Assembly (NCBI RefSeq): GCF_029258205.1
Contig: NZ_JARHZJ010000106.1
Span: 1 to 46,586 of the forward strand
Direction: 5' to 3'
Source: Clostridium sp.
GTDB taxonomy: Bacteria; Bacillota; Clostridia; Clostridiales; Clostridiaceae
Length of the DNA: 46,586 bases
The notes beneath the pieces were generated by a model. That model did no database searches, was not told where the DNA came from, and saw only the letters and a list, made by a program, of their open reading frames with translations. The position numbers were made by a program, and so were the translations under genes. This document shows, in pieces, positions 35,254-44,158 of this stretch. How positions within the stretch are numbered: position 1 is the first letter of the stretch; each line of letters opens with the position of its first letter.

Positions 35254-36288
35254 CTATAGATCATCTATTAAGGCTCCAGCTTTAGCATATGCTGTTGATT
35301 TTGCCTCAAAGAAATCTGTTTTTACTTGGTTTGCATCAGCATAATAATCTACCCACGGTGCTGGATTCTCATTATATCCTTCAAATAAAGGTTCTAAACC
35401 TATAGCTTTAACTCTTAGATTTCCTATATATTTTATATATCTTTCTATAAGGTTTTTATTTATTCCATTAACATTATCACCTATAACATAGTGACCCCAT
35501 GCAATTTCATGTTCAACACCAGTTCTCACCATTTCTCTTAATTCTTCTTTTAACTCTTTAGTAAATACTTCTGGAATTTCTTCTTTTAATTCCTTTATTA
35601 TACTTCTAAATAGCCATAAATGAGTATTTTCATCTCTGTTTATATATCTAATCTCTTGAGCTGAACCTGGCATTTTTCCATTTCTCTCTAAGTTATAGAA
35701 AAACATAAATCCTGAATAGAAATAAACACCCTCTAAAATATAGTTAGCCATTACTGATTTTATAAAGTTTTCCATACTTGAGTCTTCTAAAAATTTATTA
35801 TATAGATCTCCTATAAATTTATTTCTTTGAAGTAATATAGCATCATCTTTCCATTGGAATAATATCTCATTTCTTTCCTCTGGTGAACAGATACTATCTA
35901 ACATATAACTATAACTTTGTGAGTGAACCGCCTCTTGGAAAGCTTGTATAGTTAAACATAAGTTAACTTCTGAAGCAGTAATATAACTATTTATATTTCC
36001 TAAGTTAGCTGTTTGTATTGAATCTAAAAATATTAAGAAAGATAATATTTTGTCATATGCTGTTTTTTCTTCCTTAGTCAACTTTTTATAATCTTTTAAA
36101 TCTTGAGCTAAGTTTATTTCTTCTGGTATCCAGAAATTATTCATTGCTTGTCTATACCATTCTGAAACCCAAGTATATTTCATATTATTAAAGTCATTTA
36201 AGTTAGTTGTATTACCGTTTATCATTTTCTTTTTATTAGTTTCAATATCTCCAAACTCATTAAAAAGCGGTCTTTTTTTTATTTCCAT
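35254..36288 (-). CDS. nrdB: Class I ribonucleotide reductase, beta (radical) subunit
   Basis: A 344-residue diiron/tyrosyl-radical subunit. Ligands are visible: D89, E119 and H122 in E-A-V-H-S-Q-S-Y with radical Tyr126, then Glu in I-L-E-G-V-Y and Glu/His in R-D-E-N-T-H. ATG at 36288 follows AGGTGA. It is downstream of nrdA in the same operon, with about 95 bp and a hairpin between. No nrdI lies nearby, which favours a class Ia type over NrdEF. A class I enzyme needs oxygen to form its radical, so it should serve the organism under low-oxygen exposure. Confidence 0.93.
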   Translation of the reverse strand: MEIKKRPLFNEFGDIETNKKKMINGNTTNLNDFNNMKYTWVSEWYRQAMNNFWIPEEINLAQDLKDYKKLTKEEKTAYDKILSFLIFLDSIQTANLGNINSYITASEVNLCLTIQAFQEAVHSQSYSYMLDSICSPEERNEILFQWKDDAILLQRNKFIGDLYNKFLEDSSMENFIKSVMANYILEGVYFYSGFMFFYNLERNGKMPGSAQEIRYINRDENTHLWLFRSIIKELKEEIPEVFTKELKEELREMVRTGVEHEIAWGHYVIGDNVNGINKNLIERYIKYIGNLRVKAIGLEPLFEGYNENPAPWVDYYADANQVKTDFFEAKSTAYAKAGALIDDL

Positions 36289-36332
36289 TTTAAGTCACCT
36301 TTCATCTCTTTATTTCTCTATTTATAAGTAAT

Positions 36333-36362
36333 AGATACTCACCTAATCCTAGATGAGTATCT
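36333..36362 (-). terminator. Hairpin between nrdA and nrdB, possible attenuator
   Basis: AGATACTCA (36333-36341) pairs with TGAGTATCT (36354-36362). It lies between the two subunit genes without a long T-run, so it may partly stop transcription or stabilise the nrdA mRNA end. Confidence 0.4.
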
Positions 36363-36383
36363 TTAAGTTTCTTAATTTATATT

Positions 36384-38615
36384 CTAAGCTGAACAGCTCT
36401 CACATTCATCAATACTTAGAGATTTGCTTCTTACATAATAAATACTTTTAACTCCATTTTTACAAGCTAGAATATAAAGATTCATTATTTGTCTCATAGT
36501 ATAGTCTGTAGTTATATATAAGTTAAATGATTGTCCTTGATCTATATGTCTTTGCCTTACCCCATTAGCTATAACTGTAAATTCTTGATTTACATTATAA
36601 GCTGAAACATAGTACCAGAAATTTTCTTGACATAATCCAGGTGCCACCTTTGGAGTTATGCTTCCTTTTTTCTCTTCTAACCAGAATCTATTCATAACTG
36701 GATCTACTCCCTCTGAAGTTCCAGCTAAAGTAGCAGTTGAGCCATTTGGAGCTACTGCAAATAAGTATCCATTTCTCATACCATATTTACTAACCTCTTC
36801 TTTTAGTGCTTTCCATTGTGGTGAATTATATTCTCTTAGTTCAAAATAATCACCATTACTCCAATCTGATCCTTCAAATAATGGATAACTTCCTTTTTCC
36901 TTTGCTATGTTTAAACTAGCTTTTATAGCATAGAAGTTTATTCTCTCATAAACTTTATCTACAAAATTCAAGTGTTCCTCTGACTCCCATACAATCTTAT
37001 TATTAACAAGCATATGATGGTATCCTGATGTTCCTAACCCAACAGCTCTATATTTCTTGTTTGTTATTTCAGCAAATGGAACTGAATAATAATTTAAGTC
37101 TATTACATTATCCATGGCTCTTATTTGAGTTTCAACAACATATTCTACTTCTTCATCTGATGTAACATCAACATTTCCTAATACCATTGAAGAAAGGTTA
37201 CATACAACAAAATCTCCTGGCTTAGTTTTTTCAATAACTACTGTATCACCATTTTCGTCTTTAATTTCTGTTTGCTCTATTTCCATAGCACTCATATTTT
37301 GCATTATTTCAGTACAAAGATTTGATGAATATATCATTCCTTTATGTTTATTAGGATTAAATTTATTTACTGTGTCTCTGTAGAAAGCAAACGGTGTTCC
37401 TGTTTCTGCAGCACTCTTTATTATAAGTCTTACAACATCTTTAACACTCATGACTCTCTTTTCTATTCTATCATCTTCTACACACTCATAATATTTCTTT
37501 TCCCATTCTTCGCCATAGAAATCTTCTAAAGAATATCCTTTAACATTCTTTATTTCATGAGGACACATCATATACCAGTTAGCGTCTATATCATTTTCGG
37601 CTAATTTCCAAAATAAATCTGGATAACAAAGTCCTGGGAATATATCATGAGCTTTCTTTCTGTCATCTCCGTTATTTGTTCTTATTTGAAGAAACTCAGG
37701 TAAATCTTTATGCCATGCATCTAACCAAATAGCAACTGATCCGTTTCTAACTCCTAATTGGTCAACAGCTACGGCTGTATCATTGAATAATTTTATCCAA
37801 GGTATAATTCCACCTGATGCACCTTTAAAACCTCTTATAGCTGAACCTAGAGCTCTTACTTTACCAATATAGATTCCCATTCCACCACCGAACTTAGAAA
37901 CCTTTGAAAAATTATCTAATGATTTATATATACCAGCTAAGCTATCATCTACAGTATCTATAAAACATGAACTTAATTGGTAGAATGGCTTTCTAGCATT
38001 TGACATAGTTGGAGTAGCCATTGTAGCCTTTATAGAACTTAACACATCATAAAATCTTTTTGCCCAATAAAGTCTTTTTTCCTTCTTCTCAGGGATAGCA
38101 AGGTGCATAGCAATCCCCATAAACATTTGTTGAGGAAGTTCTAATGGTAACCTATTAAAATCTTGAACTAAATATCTTTTTGCTAATAAATTTATTCCAC
38201 TGTATGTAAATAAAAAGTCTCTTTCTATTTTTATTTCTTTTTCTAATTCTTCTATATCTTCCTTAGAGTAATTATCTAAAATATATTTTCCGTATAATCC
38301 TTTATCAATAAGTTCTTTTATAAACCCATAGAAATTATCATATGGATTTGCTCCTTCTTCTAATCCTCTATTTACTCTTACTTCTTGGTATAAATTCTTA
38401 ACATATAGCTTTGCAGCAATCTCCTGCCATCTTGGTTCTACTTGAGAAGTTAACTCTAATGAAACTTGTATGAAAGATTTTATTATTTCTTTTTCTCCCA
38501 TTTTTGATGTAACTATATTATCTAACGCAATCATTAACTTTTCTTCTGTATATAACCCTGTTTCATCATTTAGTTCTTCTATAGACCATCTACAATATCT
38601 CTTTAATAATGTCAT
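36384..38615 (-). CDS. nrdA: Class I ribonucleotide reductase, alpha (catalytic) subunit
   Basis: A 743-residue catalytic subunit reducing ribonucleotides. An N-terminal ATP-cone-like region (about 1-95) precedes the catalytic barrel with the redox Cys in L-S-S-C-F, the active-site Cys in S-N-L-C-T-E-I-M and the partner Cys in V-V-C-N-L-S-S-M. The C-terminal tail ends in C-E-S-C-S-A, the exchangeable thiol pair re-reduced by thioredoxin. I choose the ATG at 38615 behind GGAGGG; the TTG just before it is an alternative. Two NrdR-like boxes 31 bp apart lie directly upstream. Confidence 0.93.
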   Translation of the reverse strand: MTLLKRYCRWSIEELNDETGLYTEEKLMIALDNIVTSKMGEKEIIKSFIQVSLELTSQVEPRWQEIAAKLYVKNLYQEVRVNRGLEEGANPYDNFYGFIKELIDKGLYGKYILDNYSKEDIEELEKEIKIERDFLFTYSGINLLAKRYLVQDFNRLPLELPQQMFMGIAMHLAIPEKKEKRLYWAKRFYDVLSSIKATMATPTMSNARKPFYQLSSCFIDTVDDSLAGIYKSLDNFSKVSKFGGGMGIYIGKVRALGSAIRGFKGASGGIIPWIKLFNDTAVAVDQLGVRNGSVAIWLDAWHKDLPEFLQIRTNNGDDRKKAHDIFPGLCYPDLFWKLAENDIDANWYMMCPHEIKNVKGYSLEDFYGEEWEKKYYECVEDDRIEKRVMSVKDVVRLIIKSAAETGTPFAFYRDTVNKFNPNKHKGMIYSSNLCTEIMQNMSAMEIEQTEIKDENGDTVVIEKTKPGDFVVCNLSSMVLGNVDVTSDEEVEYVVETQIRAMDNVIDLNYYSVPFAEITNKKYRAVGLGTSGYHHMLVNNKIVWESEEHLNFVDKVYERINFYAIKASLNIAKEKGSYPLFEGSDWSNGDYFELREYNSPQWKALKEEVSKYGMRNGYLFAVAPNGSTATLAGTSEGVDPVMNRFWLEEKKGSITPKVAPGLCQENFWYYVSAYNVNQEFTVIANGVRQRHIDQGQSFNLYITTDYTMRQIMNLYILACKNGVKSIYYVRSKSLSIDECESCSA

Positions 38616-38626
38616 CAATTAGCCCT

Positions 38627-38673
38627 CCACAACATATAGTAATTATTTTTAAAATTCGCACAATATCTTGACA
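38627..38673. promoter_or_regulatory. Tandem NrdR boxes upstream of nrdAB
   Basis: Box 1 (38627-38642) matches 12 of 16 and box 2 (38658-38673) matches 11 of 16 positions of the NrdR consensus ACACWATATATWGTGT. They are exactly 31 bp apart, three helical turns, as expected for NrdR. Box 1 lies just upstream of the nrdA ribosome binding site. Confidence 0.65.
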
Positions 38674-38863
38674 ATTTATTATAATAATTTAAAGTTATTT
38701 TGTAAAACTCAAATTTTTTGAAAAAGTTACCCTATCGCACCAATAACTCTTATTATATAAGTCATATTTTCTTTTTTTAATGTTATTTGACTAATAATTA
38801 TTATTGACATTTTAAAGTTATTTCTACAATAAGAATAATAAAGCTTTTAAGTAAGGATAAATG

Positions 38864-38897
38864 AAAAGGCTACAGATATTTAATCTGTAGCCTTTTT
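38864..38897 (-). terminator. Terminator of the ArsC/Spx-like gene
   Basis: AAAAGGCTACAGAT (38864-38877) pairs exactly with ATCTGTAGCCTTTT (38883-38896) just after the stop. Confidence 0.8.
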
Positions 38898-38898
38898 A

Positions 38899-39255
38899 CT
38901 ATTTTAAATTTTGAGCCCATTCTTCTTCTTTAAATCCTATAAGGACTAAATCATCTTTTATAAGTAAAGGTCTTTTTACTAACATACCATTGCTTGATAA
39001 TATTTCTAAAAGTTCATCTTCACTAGCTGTTTTTACTTTATCCTTAAGATTCATCTCCCTATAAAGTTTACCAGAAGTATTAAAGAACTTATTTAGTTTA
39101 ACTCCACTCTTTTCATACCAAGCCTTTAATTCTTCTTTAGTAGGATTTTCTTCAACAATCATTCTATCTATAAAATTTATATTGTTTTCTTCTAACCATT
39201 TCTTAGCTTTTCTACAAGTACTACATTTAGGATATTCTAAAAATAAAAAACTCAT
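38899..39255 (-). CDS. ArsC/Spx-family thioredoxin-fold protein
   Basis: A 118-residue protein of the arsenate reductase/Spx family. The N-terminal C11-S-T-C14 in P-K-C-S-T-C-R-K-A-K-K-W-L and the later K-R-P-L-L-I-K motif are visible. Length and the two-Cys motif fit Spx/MgsR or YffB-like proteins equally well. It does not carry the classic arsenate operon context. ATG follows AAGGTG. It may act in redox-linked transcription control or as a reductase, and the sequence alone does not settle this. Confidence 0.82.
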   Translation of the reverse strand: MSFLFLEYPKCSTCRKAKKWLEENNINFIDRMIVEENPTKEELKAWYEKSGVKLNKFFNTSGKLYREMNLKDKVKTASEDELLEILSSNGMLVKRPLLIKDDLVLIGFKEEEWAQNLK

Positions 39256-39419
39256 TTTCTTACACCTTCTTTATAATTAATACACAATAAAAATTATTAT
39301 ATAATAATTATACTGTTTATAAATTTATTTTTAAATATGTTAATTACAAAATTTTATAATTTTTTATAATTATAGATTTTATAAAGTTTATTAAAATAAA
39401 CTTAAATAATCACTATTAA

Positions 39420-41246
39420 TTATTCTTTAATATTATCATCTTTATTTTTAGGAATTATTACAAAAGCTTTAAATAGGTCACCTTCACATTCAACCCTAAA
39501 CTTTCCGTTATGAAGCTCCACAATAGTTTTAGCTATTGCTAATCCTAATCCCGATCCTTCTATAGTTGAATTTCTTGATTCATCTCCTCTTGCAAATCTT
39601 TCTAAAATATCCTTCTCATCAAAATCTAAAGCATATGAAGAAATATTTTTAAATGATATTTCCACATAATTTTCTAAATTTCTTATTTCTACATAGACCC
39701 TAGTTTTTTCTAAACTATATTTTAAAGCATTAGTAGTTAGATTTTGAAATACCCTAGACATCCTTTGAGGATCTATATTAACCATACACTCCTCTGGGCC
39801 ATTTATCTTAAATTCAATTTCTTTTTCTGAATATATATCTTCCACCTCGGCTATACATTGGTATATAAGTTGAATTATATCTATATTATATTTAAATAAT
39901 TCCACCTTTCCTGAAGACATCTTAGAAACCTCAAACAAATCATCTATAAGTTTCTTTAAAGTTTGAGATTTTTTGTCTAATATTTCTATATATTCTTTTC
40001 TTTCCTCTTCTGTTATATTATTTAACTGAAGTATATTTACATAATTTATTATGGATGTTAATGGAGTTTTTAAATCATGTGAAACATTAGATATAAGTTC
40101 TGTCTTTAATTTTTCATTTTTTATGCCTTCATCAACAAGTTCCTTATACCCTATTCTTAAATCATTAACATCATCGGCTAATTCTCTTATTTGTCTATCA
40201 TCATTATCTTTTATTTCTATATCTGTATCACCTTTTTTAACTTTTTCTATTCCTTTTATTACAGTATCTAGTCCATCATATTTTCTTATAAACTTTACTA
40301 TAAAATGAATAACTAAGATAATTGGAATTATCCATAAGTATCTATTATCTGTTAAAACATAATGATATTGCTTCCATACAAATTCTATATTTCTCATAAA
40401 TCCATTTATAAGAATATATATTATAGTAAAGGAAATAACAAATATAACGACCTTATCTCTTAGAAATTCTTCTATAAACATCTTCTTTGTTATTAAGACA
40501 TTTAAGCTATCTAAAAATCTATAAAAGTATCCATTTTTCCAGCTTTCCTTATAGGCTCTTATTCCCATATTTTTAATCATAGCTAATTTTTTTATAATCA
40601 AAAGTAACATCAAAAGTGTTGTAGTCATAGTTGCTATAAAGGCAATCTTAATTGAATTTATTTCAGAGTCATAAAGTTCTCCCCTTGAGAAATATATTTC
40701 TTCATAATTATCTGAAGAATTAATTTCTTTAAATACTACATTATCATTTTTAGATAAACTTTCTAAAACCTCCTTAGGTGTTGAAAGGTTATATGGCTTT
40801 TCATAAAACCATACTCTATTAGAATAATATTCCCCTGTTTTTTTATTTATAAGAACTACACCAGAATAACTAGTTGCTCTTTCTTGAAGCTTTGCAATAA
40901 ATGTTTGTTTTTCATCTTTTGTTTTTAAGCTATCTAATTTACTTAAATAGTTGGTTTCATTGTAAAGAAAATCTGATATATCCACAGATTGTGCTAATAG
41001 CCTGCATTCTCTATATTTATGTGGACTTATCAAGGCATCTCTATACATAACTGTATTACTTATATCAGAATTTGCTTTAGAATTTAATTTTGCTATGTTA
41101 TCAAAGGAATATCCTCCAAATAAAATAGTATATAAAACAGGTACAAACACTGCAAATATGATTATAAACATATTTTCTATACTTCTTACTGAAAGGCTAT
41201 AGTTTTTCCACCATCTTGAAAAACTATTTGTCAATTTTATACCCAA
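39420..41246 (-). CDS. Membrane sensor histidine kinase, large sensor
   Basis: A 608-residue kinase with several transmembrane helices: one near residue 30, one near 215, and two near 270 and 305. An extracytoplasmic sensor part lies at about 55-200. HisKA carries the box N-V-S-H-D-L-K-T-P-L-T-S-I, and the HATPase ends with G-S-G-L-G-L-A-I-A-K. It overlaps its response regulator by 23 bases. The start is a TTG at 41246 (a second TTG follows at 41234). The signal is unknown. Confidence 0.87.
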   Translation of the reverse strand: MGIKLTNSFSRWWKNYSLSVRSIENMFIIIFAVFVPVLYTILFGGYSFDNIAKLNSKANSDISNTVMYRDALISPHKYRECRLLAQSVDISDFLYNETNYLSKLDSLKTKDEKQTFIAKLQERATSYSGVVLINKKTGEYYSNRVWFYEKPYNLSTPKEVLESLSKNDNVVFKEINSSDNYEEIYFSRGELYDSEINSIKIAFIATMTTTLLMLLLIIKKLAMIKNMGIRAYKESWKNGYFYRFLDSLNVLITKKMFIEEFLRDKVVIFVISFTIIYILINGFMRNIEFVWKQYHYVLTDNRYLWIIPIILVIHFIVKFIRKYDGLDTVIKGIEKVKKGDTDIEIKDNDDRQIRELADDVNDLRIGYKELVDEGIKNEKLKTELISNVSHDLKTPLTSIINYVNILQLNNITEEERKEYIEILDKKSQTLKKLIDDLFEVSKMSSGKVELFKYNIDIIQLIYQCIAEVEDIYSEKEIEFKINGPEECMVNIDPQRMSRVFQNLTTNALKYSLEKTRVYVEIRNLENYVEISFKNISSYALDFDEKDILERFARGDESRNSTIEGSGLGLAIAKTIVELHNGKFRVECEGDLFKAFVIIPKNKDDNIKE

Positions 41247-41922
41247 GTCCCCACACCACCTTTATATACTCAGGTTCTTTTGAATTTATTTCTATTTTTT
41301 CTCTCATTCTTCTTATATGAACTGTTACTGTATTTTCACTTTTATAAAAAGGTTCTTCCCAAACTCTTTCATAAATCTCTTTAATTGAAAATATTCTTCC
41401 TGGATGTGATGCTAAAAGCGTTAATATTTTATACTCTGTTGCAGTTAATTTTATATTTTCTTCTCTTAAAGAAACCTGTTTGTTTACAGTATCTATAGTT
41501 AAATCTTTTATTACTATTAAATCTTGAGTATTCTCCCTATTTAAAGGATAATCATACCTTCTTAATTGAGATTTTACCCTTGCAACAAGTTCTAAATGAT
41601 TAAAAGGTTTGGTAACATAATCATCTGCTCCTATGTTTAATCCTAATATTTTGTCACTATCTTCTGATTTTGCTGATAACAATATTATTGGTATATTTCT
41701 ACTTTCTCTTATCTTTAAACAAGTTCTCATTCCATCTAACTTAGGCATCATTATATCTAAAACCACAAGATGTATGTCTTCTTTATCTAAAACTTCTAAG
41801 GCCTCAAATCCATCTCCAGCCTTTATTACATTTATGCCTTCTCCTCTTAAATATATATCTATTGCATCTCTTATTTCCTTTTCATCATCTACAACTAAAA
41901 CATTAAACTTTTCTTTTTCCAT
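41224..41922 (-). CDS. OmpR/PhoB-family response regulator
   Basis: A 232-residue regulator: a receiver with D-D-E near 12, the phosphoacceptor Asp in L-V-V-L-D-I-M-M-P, S-A-K and K-P-F, and a C-terminal winged helix with V-H-I-R-R-M-R-E-K-I and W-G-L-G-Y-K. ATG at 41922 follows AAGGAG. It precedes and overlaps the kinase gene, so the two are one operon. The arrangement resembles VanR-type systems of low-GC Gram-positives, but no resistance genes lie nearby. Confidence 0.9.
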   Translation of the reverse strand: MEKEKFNVLVVDDEKEIRDAIDIYLRGEGINVIKAGDGFEALEVLDKEDIHLVVLDIMMPKLDGMRTCLKIRESRNIPIILLSAKSEDSDKILGLNIGADDYVTKPFNHLELVARVKSQLRRYDYPLNRENTQDLIVIKDLTIDTVNKQVSLREENIKLTATEYKILTLLASHPGRIFSIKEIYERVWEEPFYKSENTVTVHIRRMREKIEINSKEPEYIKVVWGLGYKIDK

Positions 41923-42175
41923 GATAAAGCACTCCTTAAACTTACACCTCTCCTAAATAATAACGGAGGAAAATTAAAATTAATCTATTTATTTATTACG
42001 ATTTTCTTAAGATACACCTTCTACTATTAATTTAATGAATTTCTTAGTATATACAATGTATTTTATCATAAAAACACATTAGTTGCTTTTTCAATGTATT
42101 TATTGGCTTTACTTTAAAAAAAAAAGCATTATAATTACCTATGAAATTATTTATTGTAAATTTAGGAGAATCCCA

Positions 42176-43033
42176 ATGAATTACATCAAAGAAAAAAAAG
42201 AATTACTAATTGATAATATATTTATTATCATAGGTTGCTTTATTGCATCTTTAGGAGTCAACCTATTTTTATCAAATGCAAAACTTCTTAGTGGTGGAGC
42301 AACAGGTATTGCACTTATCTTTCAATACTTAATGGGAGTTAACTCAGGTATTGTTGTTTTACTTATAAATATTCCATTATTTATACTTAGTTACTTTAAA
42401 CTATCAAAGCAATTTACATTTAACTCAGCTATAGGAATGCTAGCTTTATCACTTTCATTAATGATAACAGCACCAGTATCACACCTTGTTACCTTAGATG
42501 ATAAATTACTATATTGCGTTTTTGGTGGCGCTATATGTGGATTTGGTTATGGTTTAGTATTTTCTAAAGGTGGATCAACCGGTGGAACAGATATTATTAC
42601 TATGGTTATACGTAAAAAATATTCTAATTTTAATATAGGTTCATTAAGCTTTGCATTAAATATGTGTATCGTTGGTGTAGGAGCTATTTTCTTTGGATTA
42701 GAAACCGCTCTTTATACACTTATATCTATATTTATGCAAACAGTGCTAGTTGATAAAGTTATTAAAGGGATACATTCAAAACAATTATTGCTTATAATAA
42801 CTGATAAAGAACAACAAGTTATAAATTATATAATAAAAGATCTCCATAGAGGAGTAACCTCTCTTTTAGCTGAAGGAGAATATACTCATGATAAAAAGAA
42901 AATGCTTTATTGTCTAGTTACCACAAGACAAATGATAGAATTAAAAAATTCAATACATTATATAGATCCAAATGCCTTTATAACTATAATAGATGTTTCA
43001 GAAGTTAAAGGAAAAGGCTTTAAAAATATATAA
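42176..43033 (+). CDS. YitT family membrane protein (DUF161 and DUF2179)
   Basis: A 285-residue protein with five or six transmembrane helices in the first two thirds (F-I-I-I-G-C-F-I-A-S-L-G, L-L-S-G-G-A-T-G-I-A, G-G-S-T-G-G-T-D-I-I) and a C-terminal cytoplasmic DUF2179 domain (about 215-285). ATG at 42176 follows TAGGAG; an upstream extension to 42083 is not supported. The transported substrate, if any, is unknown. It is a single-gene unit with a good terminator. Confidence 0.9.
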   Translation: MNYIKEKKELLIDNIFIIIGCFIASLGVNLFLSNAKLLSGGATGIALIFQYLMGVNSGIVVLLINIPLFILSYFKLSKQFTFNSAIGMLALSLSLMITAPVSHLVTLDDKLLYCVFGGAICGFGYGLVFSKGGSTGGTDIITMVIRKKYSNFNIGSLSFALNMCIVGVGAIFFGLETALYTLISIFMQTVLVDKVIKGIHSKQLLLIITDKEQQVINYIIKDLHRGVTSLLAEGEYTHDKKKMLYCLVTTRQMIELKNSIHYIDPNAFITIIDVSEVKGKGFKNI

Positions 43034-43040
43034 ATCAAAT

Positions 43041-43071
43041 AAAAGCTATGCTGATTAGGCATAGCTTTTTT
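43041..43071 (+). terminator. Terminator of the YitT-family gene
   Basis: AAAAGCTATGC (43041-43051) pairs exactly with GCATAGCTTTT (43059-43069), then more T. Confidence 0.8.
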
Positions 43072-43134
43072 AATGTCATAATAATTAAATAAATCAAAGT
43101 ATATATAATAGTAAAATGATTTTTAGGAGCTTTT

Positions 43135-43287
43135 ATGAATAAATTTAAATTAGTCAATTTCTTAATATGTTTTTTATTTATTATATTATTTTTCTTAATT
43201 CTAAACCTTATATTTTCATCTTATAAATTTAACTCAATTACACCTAATGATATGGAAGTAAGGTTGTCATTATTAATTTTTCTTTGA
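43135..43287 (+). CDS. Small 50-residue membrane protein
   Basis: An ATG at 43135, preceded by TTAGGAGC, opens 50 codons to a TGA at 43287. The peptide has a basic start (M-N-K-F-K) and then one long hydrophobic helix (about 8-28, F-L-I-C-F-L-F-I-I-L-F-F-L-I-L), and ends S-L-L-I-F-L. The ribosome binding site and composition look real. It ends seven bases before the convergent cwlD stop. It may be a genuine small membrane protein or the start of a truncated longer one. Confidence 0.5.
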   Translation: MNKFKLVNFLICFLFIILFFLILNLIFSSYKFNSITPNDMEVRLSLLIFL

Positions 43288-43293
43288 ATACTA

Positions 43294-43965
43294 TCATTTA
43301 AAATATTGATCTATAGAATTTACTAAAGTATTTGCAATTTTATTTTGATAATCCTCTTTACCTAATAGCGCACATTCTTCTGGATTAGATAAAAAGCCAC
43401 ATTCAACTATTACAGAAGCTCCTTCATATCCATCATTTAAAATTTTATATTCTTTTTTTGCAACTTTTGATTCTCTCTTATTACTTGGATCAACCTCTTC
43501 TTTTAATTTTTCTTGTATTATCTGACCTAATTTTTTACTTGGTTCATTATTAGCACTCCATACCTGAGCACCTTTACAACTCTTTTGAGGAAACATATTC
43601 TGATGTATGCTTATAAAAGCATCACACTTATTTTCTTTTTTTATTTTCACTCGATTTTCTAAGTCTTCTATTTTCTTCTCTCTAATCTTTTTTCCCTCAG
43701 TATATAATCCTACATCATCACTTCTAGTCATAATAACCTTATACCCTTTACTCTCTAAAGCATCTTTTGTTTTAAGTGCTATTGATAAATTTATATCTTT
43801 CTCAATTATTCCACTTTCACTCTTTGCTCCCCCATCAATTCCTCCATGTCCTGGATCAATAACTATTATCTTATTATTTTCCTCTGCATTAATCTTTAAT
43901 AAGCTAATATTTAATACTAAAAAAGAAATCATCATAATTGATACTATTTTAATTATTTTCTTCAT
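43294..43965 (-). CDS. cwlD: N-acetylmuramoyl-L-alanine amidase, CwlD type
   Basis: A 223-residue exported amidase. An N-terminal signal or anchor helix (about 4-22) precedes a zinc amidase domain with V-I-D-P-G-H-G-G-I-D-G-G, the Glu in G-I-I-E-K-D-I-N-L, F-I-S-I-H-Q-N and V-E-C-G-F-L-S-N. The domain layout and length match CwlD, which helps make muramic-delta-lactam in the spore cortex with PdaA. ATG follows TAGGAGG. No pdaA or gerD lies next to it. Confidence 0.88.
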   Translation of the reverse strand: MKKIIKIVSIMMISFLVLNISLLKINAEENNKIIVIDPGHGGIDGGAKSESGIIEKDINLSIALKTKDALESKGYKVIMTRSDDVGLYTEGKKIREKKIEDLENRVKIKKENKCDAFISIHQNMFPQKSCKGAQVWSANNEPSKKLGQIIQEKLKEEVDPSNKRESKVAKKEYKILNDGYEGASVIVECGFLSNPEECALLGKEDYQNKIANTLVNSIDQYFK

Positions 43966-44119
43966 TAAGAATACCTCCTAGCTAACTCTAAATTGTTATA
44001 ATTACAAATTCTAAAAAGAATATATTTAATAATAATAAATCAATAAAAATATTATCTCTTTTAGAATTATGAAACCCAATTTATTTTTTCCTATATCTAA
44101 AGAAATATTCTAATTAAAA

Positions 44120-44149
44120 TAAAAAAGAATACCTAAAGTTAGGTATTCT
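44120..44149 (-). terminator. Terminator of the Na/Pi cotransporter gene
   Basis: AGAATACCT (44126-44134) pairs exactly with AGGTATTCT (44141-44149), then TTTTTTATTTT on the minus strand. Confidence 0.8.
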
Positions 44150-44158
44150 CTAATATAA

